From positions 14,168,302 through 14,232,301 of the forward strand of contig CM023534.1 in NCBI GenBank assembly GCA_013350335.1: a stretch of 64,000 nt of DNA, written 5' to 3'. The translations under genes and the position numbers were made by a program. Shown here piece after piece: positions 1 through 10,623 of the stretch. The stretch is from Chimonanthus salicifolius. Its lineage: Eukaryota; Streptophyta; Magnoliopsida; Laurales; Calycanthaceae. The notes under the pieces are model-generated. The model searched no databases and had not been told where the DNA came from. It saw only the letters and a list, made by a program, of their open reading frames with translations. The stretch's first letter is position 1; each line of letters begins with the position of its first letter.

Positions 1-130
1 TCTTTTGCTCAAGAGGGAGGGAGAGGATGAGATGAAACCTCTCTCTTTTCTCTCCAAGAGAGGATCGGCCAAGGGTGGTGTGAGCTCTTTGAAATCTGCC
101 CAACACTCTCTCCACCATCCTTATTAAGGC

Positions 131-1030
131 GTGGTCTTTCCCATGTGTCCCATCCAAGGAGACACATGGCTTACACTTGGGGCTTGTCTTTCACATGGCT
201 TACACTTGTCCCTTGGTCAACCAAGAATATGCATGGCTTACAACTGGGGCTTTGTCTTTCCCATGTGTCCCAACCAAGGAGACACATGGCTTACACTTGA
301 GACTTGTCTTTCATATGGCTTACACTTGTCCCTTGGTCAACCAAGAATATGCATGGCTTACACTTGGGGCTTTGTCTTTCCCATGTGTCCCATCCAAGGA
401 GACACATGCCTTACACTCGAGGCTTGTCTTTCACATGGCTTACACTTGTCCCTTGGTCAACCAAGAATATGCATGGTTTACACTTGTCCCTTGGTCAACC
501 AAGAATATGCATGGCTTACACTTGGGGCTTTGTCTTTCCCATGTGTCCCAACTAAGGAGACACATGGCTTACACTTGAAGCTTGTCTTTCACATGGCTTA
601 CACTTGTCCCTTGGTCAAACAAGAAGGTGCATGGCTTACACTTGCGGCTTTGTCTTTCCCATGTGTCTCATCCAAGGAGACACATGGCTTACACTTGGGG
701 TTTGTCTTTCACATGGCTTACACTTGGGGCATGTCTTTCACATGGCTTACACTTGTCCCTTGGTCAAACAAGAAGGTGCATGGCTTACACTTGGGGCTTT
801 GTCTTTCCCATGTGTCCCATCCAAGGAGACACATGGCTTACACTTGGGGCTTGTCTTTCACATGGCTTACACTTGTCCCTTGGTCAACCAAGAATATGCA
901 TGGCTTACACTTGGGCTTTGTCTTTCCCATGTGTCCCAACCAAGGAGACACATGGCTTACCTTGGGGCTTGTCTTCCGCATGGCTTACACTTGTCCTTTG
1001 GTCAACCAAGAATATGCATGTACATTAAAT
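131..1030. repeat. Hairpin-bearing minisatellite array
   Basis: About nine degenerate units built from two alternating modules. One module contains CATGTGTC...GACACATG, an inverted repeat with a short loop. The other contains CCCTTGGTCAACCAAG, a second inverted repeat. Both are joined by the linker CATGGCTTACACTTG. Module order varies and some units are shortened. Three frames stay open because the units lack stops, so the predicted proteins here (repeating HGLHLSLGQPRICMAYTWG) are repeat translations and not genes. The array lies beyond the 3' end of the adjacent minus-strand Ty3/gypsy remnant, so it may be part of that element's LTR; this is inference. Confidence 0.85.
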
Positions 1031-1393
1031 CATTTGCCACCTCACTTGATGAGGTGGATTTGGGTCCCACTTGTCCATGTCACTCACATGCCACCTCACT
1101 TGATGAGGTGGATCCCATGTCTTGGGTCTTAATTGGGTACATGACCCAATTAAATCAATTCCTTACCCATTTACCTTAAACATCAATTCATCTTGACCCA
1201 TTGGGTCCCAATTGGGTATTTGACCCAATTAACGACATTTACCCAATTAATTAGAATCAAACTCTATCCATGATCCGTTGGATCCTAATTGGGTCATTGC
1301 CCCAATTCTTACCCATCTATAAATCTCAAATTTAATAATTAAAATGGATAATACCTAATATAATAATGTATTTGAAAACCCGATGTTATAATA
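1031..1393. other. LTR-like AT-rich DNA with two CACCTCA hairpins
   Basis: No gene. The palindromic segment CCACCTCACTTGATGAGGTGG occurs near 1036 and 1091. Several copies of the phrase TTGGGTC/AATTGGGT follow. It sits between the minisatellite and the retrotransposon remnant and probably belongs to the same degraded LTR, but no TG...CA ends with a target-site duplication could be fixed. Confidence 0.45.
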
Positions 1394-2660
1394 TTACCCT
1401 CTTTTGAAATTTTCGTCTCGAAAATCGAGCGAAGTAGGGTTTCAAACAACTATACAAAAAGCTCAGGGTGAGCTGCTCTCATTTCTGATTCATGTTCCTA
1501 GGTGGCTTCCTCATTACCATGTTGATCCTATACCACCTTGACGAACTGAATGGCCCGGTTCCGTAACACCCTTTGTTCTATCCCGATCACTCTGACTGGC
1601 CTTTCAACATAAATCACATCACTTTGCATATCAACATCTTGTACATTCAGCACGTGCGAAGGATCAGGATTGTATTTCCTCAACATAGAAACATTGAATA
1701 CATCGTGCAAAGATGACAACTGTGGAGGAAGTGTCAATTGATAAGCCACTTCCCCCACCCTCTTTTGGATTGGGAACGGTCTCACAAATCTAGGTGACAA
1801 CTTCCCTTTCTTTCCAAATCTCATATGTCCCTTTCGTGGCAAGACATTTAAAAATACTAAGTCTCCCACTTCAAACTCAAGAAATCTCCTTCTGATCAAA
1901 TAGATATTTCAAACTTTTGTGATCTGAAAATACCTTAAACTTCTCGCTATAGAGATAGTGTCTCCAGCTTTTGAGAGCGAAGACCACTGCGGCTAATTCC
2001 AGATCATGTGTGGGATAGTGGCGTTCATGAATTTTCAACTGCCTTGAACCTTAAGCCACTACGTGATGACTTTGGGTAAGAGAACACCCAAGTCCTTCAC
2101 CTGAAGCATCACAATATACTTCATACCCCTTGCCTCTTTCCGGCAAAATCAGGATAGGTGCAGTCGTAAGCCTCTCCTTCAGTTCTTCGAATCTTCGGTT
2201 GCATACAGCAGACCATTCAAATTGGACTCCTTTCTGAGTGAGTCGGGTAAGTGGAGATGCAATCTTGGAGAAGTCCATAATAAACTTCCTATAATAACAA
2301 GCCAATCTCAGAAGGCTGCGGATTTCGGTCACATTCCTTGGAGCTTTCCAATCTCTAACTGCCGCCACTTTAGCCGGGTCCACGGCTATTCATTCCATTG
2401 ATATGACATACCCTAAGAAGTTAACCTCAGATAGCTAGAATTCGCACTTGTTTGCTTTGGCATACAACTGATTCTTCTTCAGGGTGTCCAAGACTATCCT
2501 TAGATGTTCTGCATGCTCCTCCCGATTGTTGGAATAAATCAGGGTATCATTAATGAAGACGATTACAAACTTGTCCAAACAAGGACAAAAGATTTTGTTC
2601 ATCAGGTCCATGAATATAACCCCTCCATGGGTATAATCCATTCATGGGCACAACTAATAC
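1394..2660 (-). mobile_element. Ty3/gypsy retrotransposon pol remnant
   Basis: Minus-strand pol fragments in family order. Positions 2641-2435 encode reverse transcriptase with FINDTLIYS where the family has F(V/I)DD, so the catalytic aspartate pair is damaged. Positions 2383-2051 encode the RT connection and early RNase H ([31 protein letters not shown]). RNase H continues to about 1900 in another frame ([24 protein letters not shown]). It then joins directly to the integrase C-terminal region at 1899-1528 (EVGDLVFLNV, SLHDVFNVSMLRKY). The integrase zinc finger and catalytic core are missing, so there is a large internal deletion. A purine-rich stretch near 1395-1405 could be the polypurine tract. 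The element is dead. Confidence 0.88.
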
Positions 2661-2835
2661 CTTCGTAGAACCAATATGTCTATCATAGGACTAACAGGTC
2701 TAACATACGACCAATACGTCGACTATGGAATCAAAATGTCTATCATAAAACCAATAAGCCAACTATGGGACCAAAACGTCCTTCACACTACCAATACGTC
2801 TACCCTAATGCCAATATCCGGCATCAATCCAACTA
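2661..2835. repeat. Degenerate short tandem repeat
   Basis: Roughly seven imperfect copies of a 20-26 bp unit of the type ACCAATACGTCTACTATGGG. The small ORF over it is a by-product of the repeat. It abuts the broken end of the Ty3/gypsy remnant. Confidence 0.6.
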
Positions 2836-3044
2836 GAGGGATCGTCATTGCCGTCGAGAGAGGGAAGCTCAAGGATCAAGATCAGAGAGAGTGAGCAACT
2901 GGAGAGGAGAGGAGGATCGAAGCGAGTGAGCAACCGAGAGAAGAGAAGAGAGGACCAGAACGAGTGAGCGACTAAGAGAAAAGAAGAAGATAAGGGAGAA
3001 AATGAGGGGCTTTAGGGCATCGCTGCAGTAGAAGTATGTATATA
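2836..3044. other. Purine-rich spacer
   Basis: GA-rich DNA with several GAGAGAGAAGAG-like phrases and near-repeats of GAGTGAGCAACYGAGAG. No coding signal could be supported. Confidence 0.35.
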
Positions 3045-3237
3045 TATATTCGACATAGGTCAAGTCGGGTTGATCTGGTCGAGTTGGGTTGATTTTAAAA
3101 AGTTGAGCTCATCTTAATCCAAATTTAATGTGAGTTTTATTTTCTTCAATCCAACCCAACCCTAAATTTAAAAATATTCAACCCAGCCCACCTATTTTTT
3201 GGGTCTGGCTAAAACCCAACCCAAGTTTCACCCCCAA
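3045..3237. mobile_element. MITE-like element with GGGGTGAAACTT-type end
   Basis: Contains the phrase types GTCGGGTTGATCTGG, AACCCAACCC and a right end CAAGTTTCACCCCC. Similar interiors and termini occur at about 33690-34070 and 41346-41660. The left boundary is approximate and no target-site duplication was confirmed, so the class (hAT-like) is inference. Confidence 0.4.
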
Positions 3238-5057
3238 GTGAGATGGACATTTACATGCCAATAAAAAGAGATCTCTGAGGCAAGGTATTCAACTTCGTGA
3301 GGATGAGGTGGAAAGCACAACAAATCAGCTGGTGAAAGTTATGAATGGTGTTGATGGTAGCAAAAGGTTGGGTGTGTAGAGGATGAGGTTTGAAAGGGGA
3401 GGGATTTTGGGGATGACAATGAAGAAGCAAGAGGTGATTGAGGGAACCAGAAAAGGGGGCATCCAGGTGATAGAGAACAGATTTGTGGCATAGAAGGCTA
3501 GTGGAGGAAATTAGAGAAATCCTCTTTCATGGAGGCAGCATGGAGGCAGCGAGACGGAAGAGACAACTAGATGGGCCTTCTAGTCAACAAAAAGGGAAGA
3601 TAGTAGGGCAAGAAAGTAACTCGAGGAGGGAGCAGTCAACATAAAAGAGGAAGAAATGGAAGGTAGAATTGAGTGGCTAGTTACCTATCTAATGGTCCAA
3701 TGGAGAAAAAAAATTGAACTAAAAGAAGAGGTATCTTCTCAGACAGGTGGAAAGAAGGTGATAGATTTAGCCCACGAGCAAGTGCGAGAAGACAATGTGG
3801 CAGGTAAGGACATGTTCTGGGGTTGGTGAAGGATTTAATTGAAAGTTGCTGTAATGCTATAAACTCAAATGGAATAGGGGAAGGGATGGTGGATATACAG
3901 CAAGAAGAAAGAGAAGTAGGTGTCGTTGCCCTATATAGGAAAGAACATGCAGAGGATGAGCAAAGAAAATTTTATGGATTTGCAAGAAATAAGCATTTTT
4001 TGGGCTAGTTTATGAAGTACTTTGTATTGAAAAATAGTTATTTCACTGAAAACAAACTTATAGCCAAGGACTAAGACTTCACTTCTTAATCATATTCCAC
4101 CAGTTTATAAGTATGGCAATAACTAATAAGCATCAAAAATACCATTCACAGTCTCTGAACTGTAAAGCTTCAAACAGTAATTTAAATATTCACCCCTTTT
4201 AATTAAATTAAATAATATCAACCTTTATGGTAAAGAAGTTGGAAGCTTTTCATGACAGTTTTACAAGAAAATTGCTAGTCTGAGGGAGGATTCAAGATCT
4301 AAAGTGGCCTTGGAGTTATTTTCAAATTTTCTCCTACAATTATTCTTTGACTTGAATTATATTTAAAAAAAAAAAAATCTTAGAATTCCTGATAAAGTGT
4401 TGATTTGGATCAAAATTTGGAGCTAAAAGCCTCACCATGATATTTATTCTGTTTCATCATATCAAGAAAACTGGAAGAAGGGCAAAATAAAAAAGAAGTA
4501 AAAATAATAAATAAAGAATAAAGTAAACTAAACAAAACCAACACAAAAAAGAACAAACAGAAGAGAAAATAAAAATAATTTAGTTTTGATTTTATTTCTT
4601 AAAAACCGGAAAAAAAATGAAAAAAATAGAAGAAGAGGAATGAAAGAGTGATTTAAAAAAAATGCACCTTCATTAGAATCACAAATTTCCCAATTCCCAT
4701 TTCCTCTAATCTCTTGTCTTTTCTTCTCTCCTGAGTCCCCTGTCTCTTTGAGGTTAGGGTTTCCATCGTGGGATTGGTAGGTTTTAAAACCTTCTTTATT
4801 TTCCATTTTTGCCCTTACGAAAACTCCATAATACTTCCATCCCATAACCTCAAATAAACGAGTAAATCAACACAACTCACTCAAGTTACTCAACAAGTCA
4901 TCTGAGTCACAAAAACTCGATAGGCAGTTGAGTTTACTTGGCTAAGTCAGCCCAGTCAAAAAGGAGTTTTTAAACTATGCTCTTAACAAATTACGTAAGG
5001 TGCCCAACTAATACAAAACAAAGAAGATAAGAACAACAAATGTCATTTGGAGCTCAC
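3238..5057. other. Non-coding stretch downstream of RER1 copy A exon 2
   Basis: AT-rich DNA. The part from 3240 to 3800 is purine-rich and has interrupted ORFs with no recognised domain. The minus ORF at 4528-4845 is low-complexity and resembles no family I know. The terminal exon of RER1 copy A should lie on the minus strand at or below these positions. I searched for a counterpart of the terminal exon of copy B (ending GSSRD-stop) and did not find one, so it is probably outside the window or lost. Confidence 0.5.
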
Positions 5058-5576
5058 CTGCTTTCCGATGCTGACTGGAACATATTTATATTTGATCATG
5101 TGTAGAATTTGACGCCTCATTGTAAGGACAAAAAGAACGATCCAATAGCACAACAATATGGGCCAGAAGACAGGAACATCGAACACAGAAAAGAATGTCA
5201 TAACAAAAGCAACACAAAAGGCCTTTGTAATGGAGTACCTGAAAGCATGAAAAAAGAAGATAATCACTCAGATCACACTACATGAGAAGTGGTTCTACGT
5301 TGCAAACTCAGGAATTACTAATTATTTACTATTTAGAAATTAATAACAAAAAATTAGAAATCTCAAGACATAAGCCTATGGCACAAAGGGTAAGTGCTAT
5401 CAATCTACCATTTAAGGGAAAAGAAATTAAAAGAAAATCAAGATAGGAATTTCATTAAAGAAAACAATGCTTACATGCTATCTGAAAAAGGGTTCAATAT
5501 ACGTTTAAAACAACTTCTACAAATAGGTGGGAGCATATGCATGACAAGACTTTTCTTTTTATTTATTTATTTATTT

Positions 5577-5607
<31 letters not shown>

Positions 5608-8600
5608 GGGGGTGGGGGGGGGGGAATAGACAAGACTGTTTATGAAATAGAGAGACAAATTCATACATCCATATAATATCAAATTTAGATAAATGAGAAC
5701 ATATGCATGTAAGATCAAGTCAGCGCCTGTATGGTTAGTTCTACAACATGGTCATAACAATAACAATGCGAAACAAAGAGATACATAAACACTTCATAGT
5801 TTCAACTTAAAAACAGTTGCCATGGTTGGCAATTCAGTTTGCGCAAAAATACAGTATAGAAATGGTTCAGGTACAATTTTCTTTTGTTTCAAAAATAAAT
5901 AAATAAAAGTTTATAACGTGGCCCAAAAAAAAAAACCAAAAACGCTTAGTAAAGAAGGGGTACATACAATAAAACTGTCTTCAAAAGTTTTGACAAAAAA
6001 CTCATCTACATATCCACGTGAATTTGTAACAAATATACACAGCTTTCTCTCAGATGATTCAAAGTTGAAAATACTTATTTACAGTGTGTATATGTTAAAA
6101 TATATTTGGAAAATAAAATAGTTGTAAAACTAAATTTAACTTATATATCTGATGATTGGAAATCTTGGTTGAGAACAGAATTTTGGATTGGAATGACAAA
6201 AGAGCTAAGAGAGATCTCTGGCCATTAGTATAGCACTTTATCCCTTCATCCTCCCCAAGTTTTACACTACTTGTAAACCTTGTCTCTCGCCATGAGCAAG
6301 GAATTTTTTTTTTTATTTACTACATTCTATAGTTTACACCAAAAAGAAAAAGGGAAGAGGAGGAGAAATAGAAAGAGTTAAGATAATTTAAAAAAATTGT
6401 ATTGTACACAACCAAGAATTATGTGCATTATACATCGCAGACACTATCCCACCTATTCAGGGATGGAACAGTCAGATATATGTGTACAATTGAAGTGGGG
6501 CGGCTCAAATGACCTTTTTTTCAAGGACATGCTTTCCATGTGCATATATACATATTTAAACAGATTGTAACTCATGACGTCTACATAAAAAATGTGGGCC
6601 ACCTGCGACACTATGGAAACAAACCAAAATCAAAATTCAATATATCATCAAATGCTACATGTTAAGAAATACAAAGTCATAATAAATGCATTTCAAACTA
6701 AGATAAAATCTAGATATGCTTCTAAAAAATGAGACCATCATCCACAATAATGCAACCTAAACCCTTGTGAGGCATGGATCATTAAATTAGACATAGATTG
6801 CATGTTAATTAAAAAAAAAAAGGAGGATTTCGAGTACATTGAAAACACATCAAAATGGGCAGTCATTCTTCACCAAAAAATAAAAGGAAAAGATGATAAA
6901 ATGGGCTAGCATAAATTAAACGTAATATGACATTAAGCAATACTATTGCAAACATGGATACTCTACTGGCTGCTTGAAAAGAAGTTTCAGGTTGATACAA
7001 AATGTAATCAAAATGCCCACATGGGTGTAGCTCAACTGGTTAATCTCCCTCCTAAAGAAGAGGGAGGTGCTAAGTTCGAGCCCCCATGGTCTAACCTGGT
7101 GTACCCTAAGGGCAGTGGGAATCTCCCGTGGAGATTTTACGCTAGGTTTCCTGCGGTTTCCCACACGTAAATTAAAAAAAATGTAATCAAAATCCAGGAG
7201 CAACTGGAAAGCATCACATAATCAAAATGCAGACATTTGACATCCACCAATACGAAGGTGCCCGCCCCTATCATTTCATGTATGACAAAGGACACAATTC
7301 TGCAGTTTGACATGCATTTGATAAAGTAGCACTTCTTTCTGATAATTTAGCACTTACAATTGATCCACTAACGTTATATTTGTGGGTGGATGTACACTCA
7401 ATAATAGCAACTCATTTATCTTAGTACAGACTAATTACAAACCAATGAATCAAATCACACCCTTATTCAGCTATATGCAGGATGTGGACGATACAAAACT
7501 GGTATTGTTACTTAATGCAGGAGATAAGGATCAAAAAATGCATGTTAGATACATGGCGAATTTGATGACACAGTGCTTTCACAATGATCCAGCAGAGAAG
7601 TCTCCACCACCAAAGAACCAACACATAATGCAAACACATAAACCACAATTATCTACTGAACAAAACAACACCCAACCATAAAAAAATACTACCATGAAGC
7701 ACACGTTTTGCATCAGTAACATTAGTCAAATTTTTATAGTGAATAATACTTTCTTCAATTCACAATTTTTTGTACAAAATTTCTATTTTTAGATACAAAT
7801 GTAAAAAATCCAGGCCATATCCTTCAACTCACCAAATTTAATCATAAATTTCGTCTTTCTATTTTTAAGTCAATTTTGCACACATTTCCTCTATTTTTAG
7901 ATAAAAGTATTATAATTGAATCAAATATCTCCAACTCGGCAAACTATTTTGTTAATTTTTTAGCTATTTTTGGACATTTTTTATTTGCTTGCCAAAATGG
8001 AAGAAAATCACAATTATTTAATGAATGAATGGTCAAGATTCATTTGATGGTCACATTAAACTGTCACTTTATATATAGGTAATGTAAAAAGATAAACACA
8101 TTGGCCGTGTAGTAACCCTAGCTGCATTTGAATTGGAGAAAGTTGTTAGGAGAAAGAAGTGGATTATACTGTTACTATAATAGAAGAAAAGTTATATCAG
8201 AAAGAACTATAAAGCCCCTTCTACTATAGGAATCGTAAAGACAATCTTTATCCGAAGTAGAGGGAAATGATAATGTCGCATAATATCATCTATTCATCTG
8301 TATACAGTTTCTCCTACCAAGGAATTATCAAAGAGGCTACTTGAGGAGAAGTCCCTACTTTCTCCTTCCTCACAATGCAAATAGACCCATTCTAGGTATA
8401 GAATGGAATTTCCATGTCATCAATCCTTTCCATACTATTCAGTTCTATTTTTTTAAGGTACATCCCATTCAGTATTTGACAATTTTAAAATTGGAATGGA
8501 AGGGTCTTTGCTTGATAGCCAATGAATCATACCCTAAAATCAATCTCTTTCAATCGATATAATGATATCATAGTAGTCAAAGAAGTTTGGTTAAACCTAT

Positions 8601-10162
8601 TTGGAAAAATGATATCACAGTAGTGATAGATGTTTGGTTAAAGCTTCTGGACATTGGAATCATATAATTCAATTTTATATACCAAACTACCAAAGAAAAA
8701 TAGAAGTTGTGAACAAAACCCACCAAAGTTATTGGGAATCCATGATTATAATTAACAAAAACACATTATAAAAATGTGGCACACACATGAAAAGGTAGGG
8801 AAGACCCATAAAATACTGAACAAAAGATCACACAAATTTAATATATACTAGATTCATTGGATTAATTAGATTCAAAAAAGTTATACAAAGAATTTGTTAT
8901 GTCTAACTTTCAGTGCAATCATCATAAAAGCTATTAACAATTATTCATTAAATGACTAGATGATAGTTAACATTATTCAACATGTTAGGTTTTATTTAAA
9001 TTTAAATCTCAAGTCTGAAAATTGATGCAGACACAGATGTGTATGAAGCCAAATAGAAGTTAACCCCTTGATACATTAAACGTAATGGTGTCCAAGTACA
9101 TGTGAAATTGTAAATTATAGCTATTATATTGTATGATACATTTATTATAAAATGTTGCTAACTTTTTAAGTCTCCAACACCCTAATTATAGTGGTTCCTA
9201 TCTAATCTTAACACTCAGGACGTAAATGGACCTTGACGTAAGCATCCAATCAAGAAATAGAGTAGTTTTGATGCACACTTCAACTCTTCACAATTTTTGA
9301 ATCTGAAAATGAACATGAAGTTTACATCCCTTGAGACACAGACTAGGAAGTAGATATATCCCTTATCTGCCCACATCTGTCCCATTTACAAGCCTACAGA
9401 TACATTGTTCTTTTCGGAATTATGTCCTCCAATTTTTTGGGAATCATTTCCTCAGCTTGTTAATATGGATACCTATGATGTTCGGGGACTAGGGTGGTTG
9501 CCTGCAAAATGAAGTAGATTAAATCACCACTACTTGTTGATTTCTCTTTGAGGGATCCTTACAATCTGGGAGCCTGGAAGTTCATAATTTCTGAGGTTGG
9601 ACGTTAGGCTGTATGCCAAGAGTGCTGATGCAGAGCCTAAACAAGAATAACTGTGACTCCAAACGGGCAATTCCAGCCAATTTCATAGCTACTAAACATG
9701 TTTATGTTTAAGAAATTATCAGCATGGCATATCTATTCCTCATAATTCCATTCTTTTCCACCAACCAGACAGCCCCATAAGAAAGACGAGAATGGAATGT
9801 GCAGCGGGATGAAATTACCAGAATTTGAACTCAGGGAGACGGCGAATGAAAGGCTTGAACTCGTCAGAGCCCTTGGTGGGAAGCGAGGGACCGTCTATGA
9901 CTTCGAGCTCGGGATCGACCTTGGGCGACAGAAACCCGATCAAGAGATTCAGAATATAGATCCCCAGGCCATACGACACAATGTAAAATCCTTGCAGGTA
10001 ATACACACGGAGTATATATACCGCCGCTGCGCCCAGAGTTCCCAGCCATCTCCCTGATGTGTGGGGCGTCGACCGGTCCAGATAATACTGAAACGCCCTT
10101 GAGAAATCGTTTCTCCATTTCGCCAGAGGCACCTGTCCATCTTCTCCTGAAACCCCCTCCAT
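5058..10162 (-). CDS. RER1: RER1 family protein, copy A (3' end not seen)
   Basis: RER1 is a multi-span Golgi membrane receptor that returns certain ER membrane proteins to the ER through COPI vesicles. Exon 1 is 9819-10162, starting at the ATG at 10162 with [16 protein letters not shown]. It carries [16 protein letters not shown], a hydrophobic stretch [34 protein letters not shown], then [20 protein letters not shown]. Exon 2 is 5058-5238 ([59 protein letters not shown]). Splice sites are TCTG|GTAATT, TTTCAG|GTACTC and AAGCAG|GTGAGC; the joined frame is continuous and exon 2 ends in phase 0. The expected short terminal exon is not in the window. Reading through the donor would add only VSSK before a stop. 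Intron 1 is 4.6 kb and carries a SINE and a poly(G) insertion. It is paralogous to copy B at 17.4-33.4 kb. Confidence 0.92.
5552..5628 (-). mobile_element. Tail-only insertion: poly(T) then poly(G), flanked by GACAAGACT
   Basis: Seventy-seven bases made of a T-rich run with ATTT repeats and then G(26)-T-G(11), lying between direct repeats GACAAGACT (5543-5551 and 5629-5637). RER1 copy B has the matching intron sequence with one site and no insert (near 27610-27645). On the minus strand this reads C-run, A-run, AAATAAAT, like a retroposed 3' tail with almost no body. The exact G count may be unreliable because such tracts sequence badly. Confidence 0.6.
7015..7177 (+). mobile_element. tRNA-derived SINE with 16-bp target-site duplication
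   Basis: The 5' part resembles pol III boxes: GTGTAGCTCAACTGGTTAA (A-box-like) and AGTTCGAGCCC (B-box-like). It ends in an A-rich tail and is bounded by the direct repeat AAAATGTAATCAAAAT at 6999-7014 and 7178-7193. It lies in intron 1 of RER1 copy A, antisense to the gene. The body resembles the SINE at 34304-34472. Confidence 0.85.
7690..9790. other. Part of RER1-A intron 1 with no counterpart in copy B
   Basis: AT-rich, no coding signal. In copy B the matching intron goes from the equivalent of about 7680 almost directly to exon 1, so about 2 kb was gained in copy A or lost from copy B. I found no terminal repeats that would delimit a single insertion. Confidence 0.4.
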
Positions 10163-10618
10163 CAGTTAACCTACCTACTGCCTAGGTTTTTCTCGTTCTA
10201 CCTCAATTCAAGAAGAAACCCTAGAAAAGATCAGATCTTCATGGATGCTGGGTAGGGTTTTGCCAGCAGCTTAACAACCCAAGATGCAGTAGACGAAGAA
10301 CGAAGATGTGATCTGAGACTGGAGAGAGAAAAGACGGTGTAGATTTGTCCTCCTAGGAGTCCAATCTTGATCTCTATCCTTTTCTTTTGGATTTGGGAAT
10401 AGAAGGACAAAAGCGGGCGACAGAAGGAAGAGGAAATGAGGATGCGGTCGGGCACGTACTGCACCTTTTCTTTTTCTTTCTTTTTTTTATTTAAGGATTT
10501 TCAATGGTTTTTAATTTTTTTTTTTTGAAAGGTAGGGTTTTTAATTTTTTGAATGTTTAAGACTTAAGAGTATTTTTAATGAAATATTTTTGTGCAAATC
10601 TTCCAATCAATATATACT
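10163..10618 (-). promoter_or_regulatory. RER1 copy A 5' leader and promoter region
   Basis: The first 80 bases upstream of the ATG match the upstream sequence of copy B (AATTCAAGAAGAAACCCTA shared), so this is conserved leader. No clear TATA box was found in copy A. The paralogous stretch ends by about 10280. The solo LTR begins 460 bases upstream of the ATG. Confidence 0.4.
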
Positions 10619-10623
10619 TTATG

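Noticed and set aside
131..1030. Possible CRISPR array
   Set aside because: The units are adjacent or overlapping modules without unique spacers of constant length, in a plant nuclear context.
131..1179. Overlapping ORFs of 83 to 333 codons on the plus strand
   Set aside because: They are translations of a stop-free tandem repeat in all three frames, with no start context, domain or composition of a real protein.
4528..4845. Minus-strand ORF proposed as RER1 copy A terminal exon
   Set aside because: Sequence and length do not resemble the RER1 C-terminal tail and no acceptor in the right phase was found.
5394..5645. ORF ending in a glycine run
   Set aside because: Caused by the poly(G) tract inside an RER1 intron.
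7020..7100. tRNA gene
   Set aside because: A- and B-box-like motifs are present, but no cloverleaf could be folded, and the element has a poly(A) end and a 16-bp target duplication, so it is a SINE.
9797..10057. Plus-strand ORF across RER1 exon 1
   Set aside because: Antisense shadow of the conserved RER1 coding exon.
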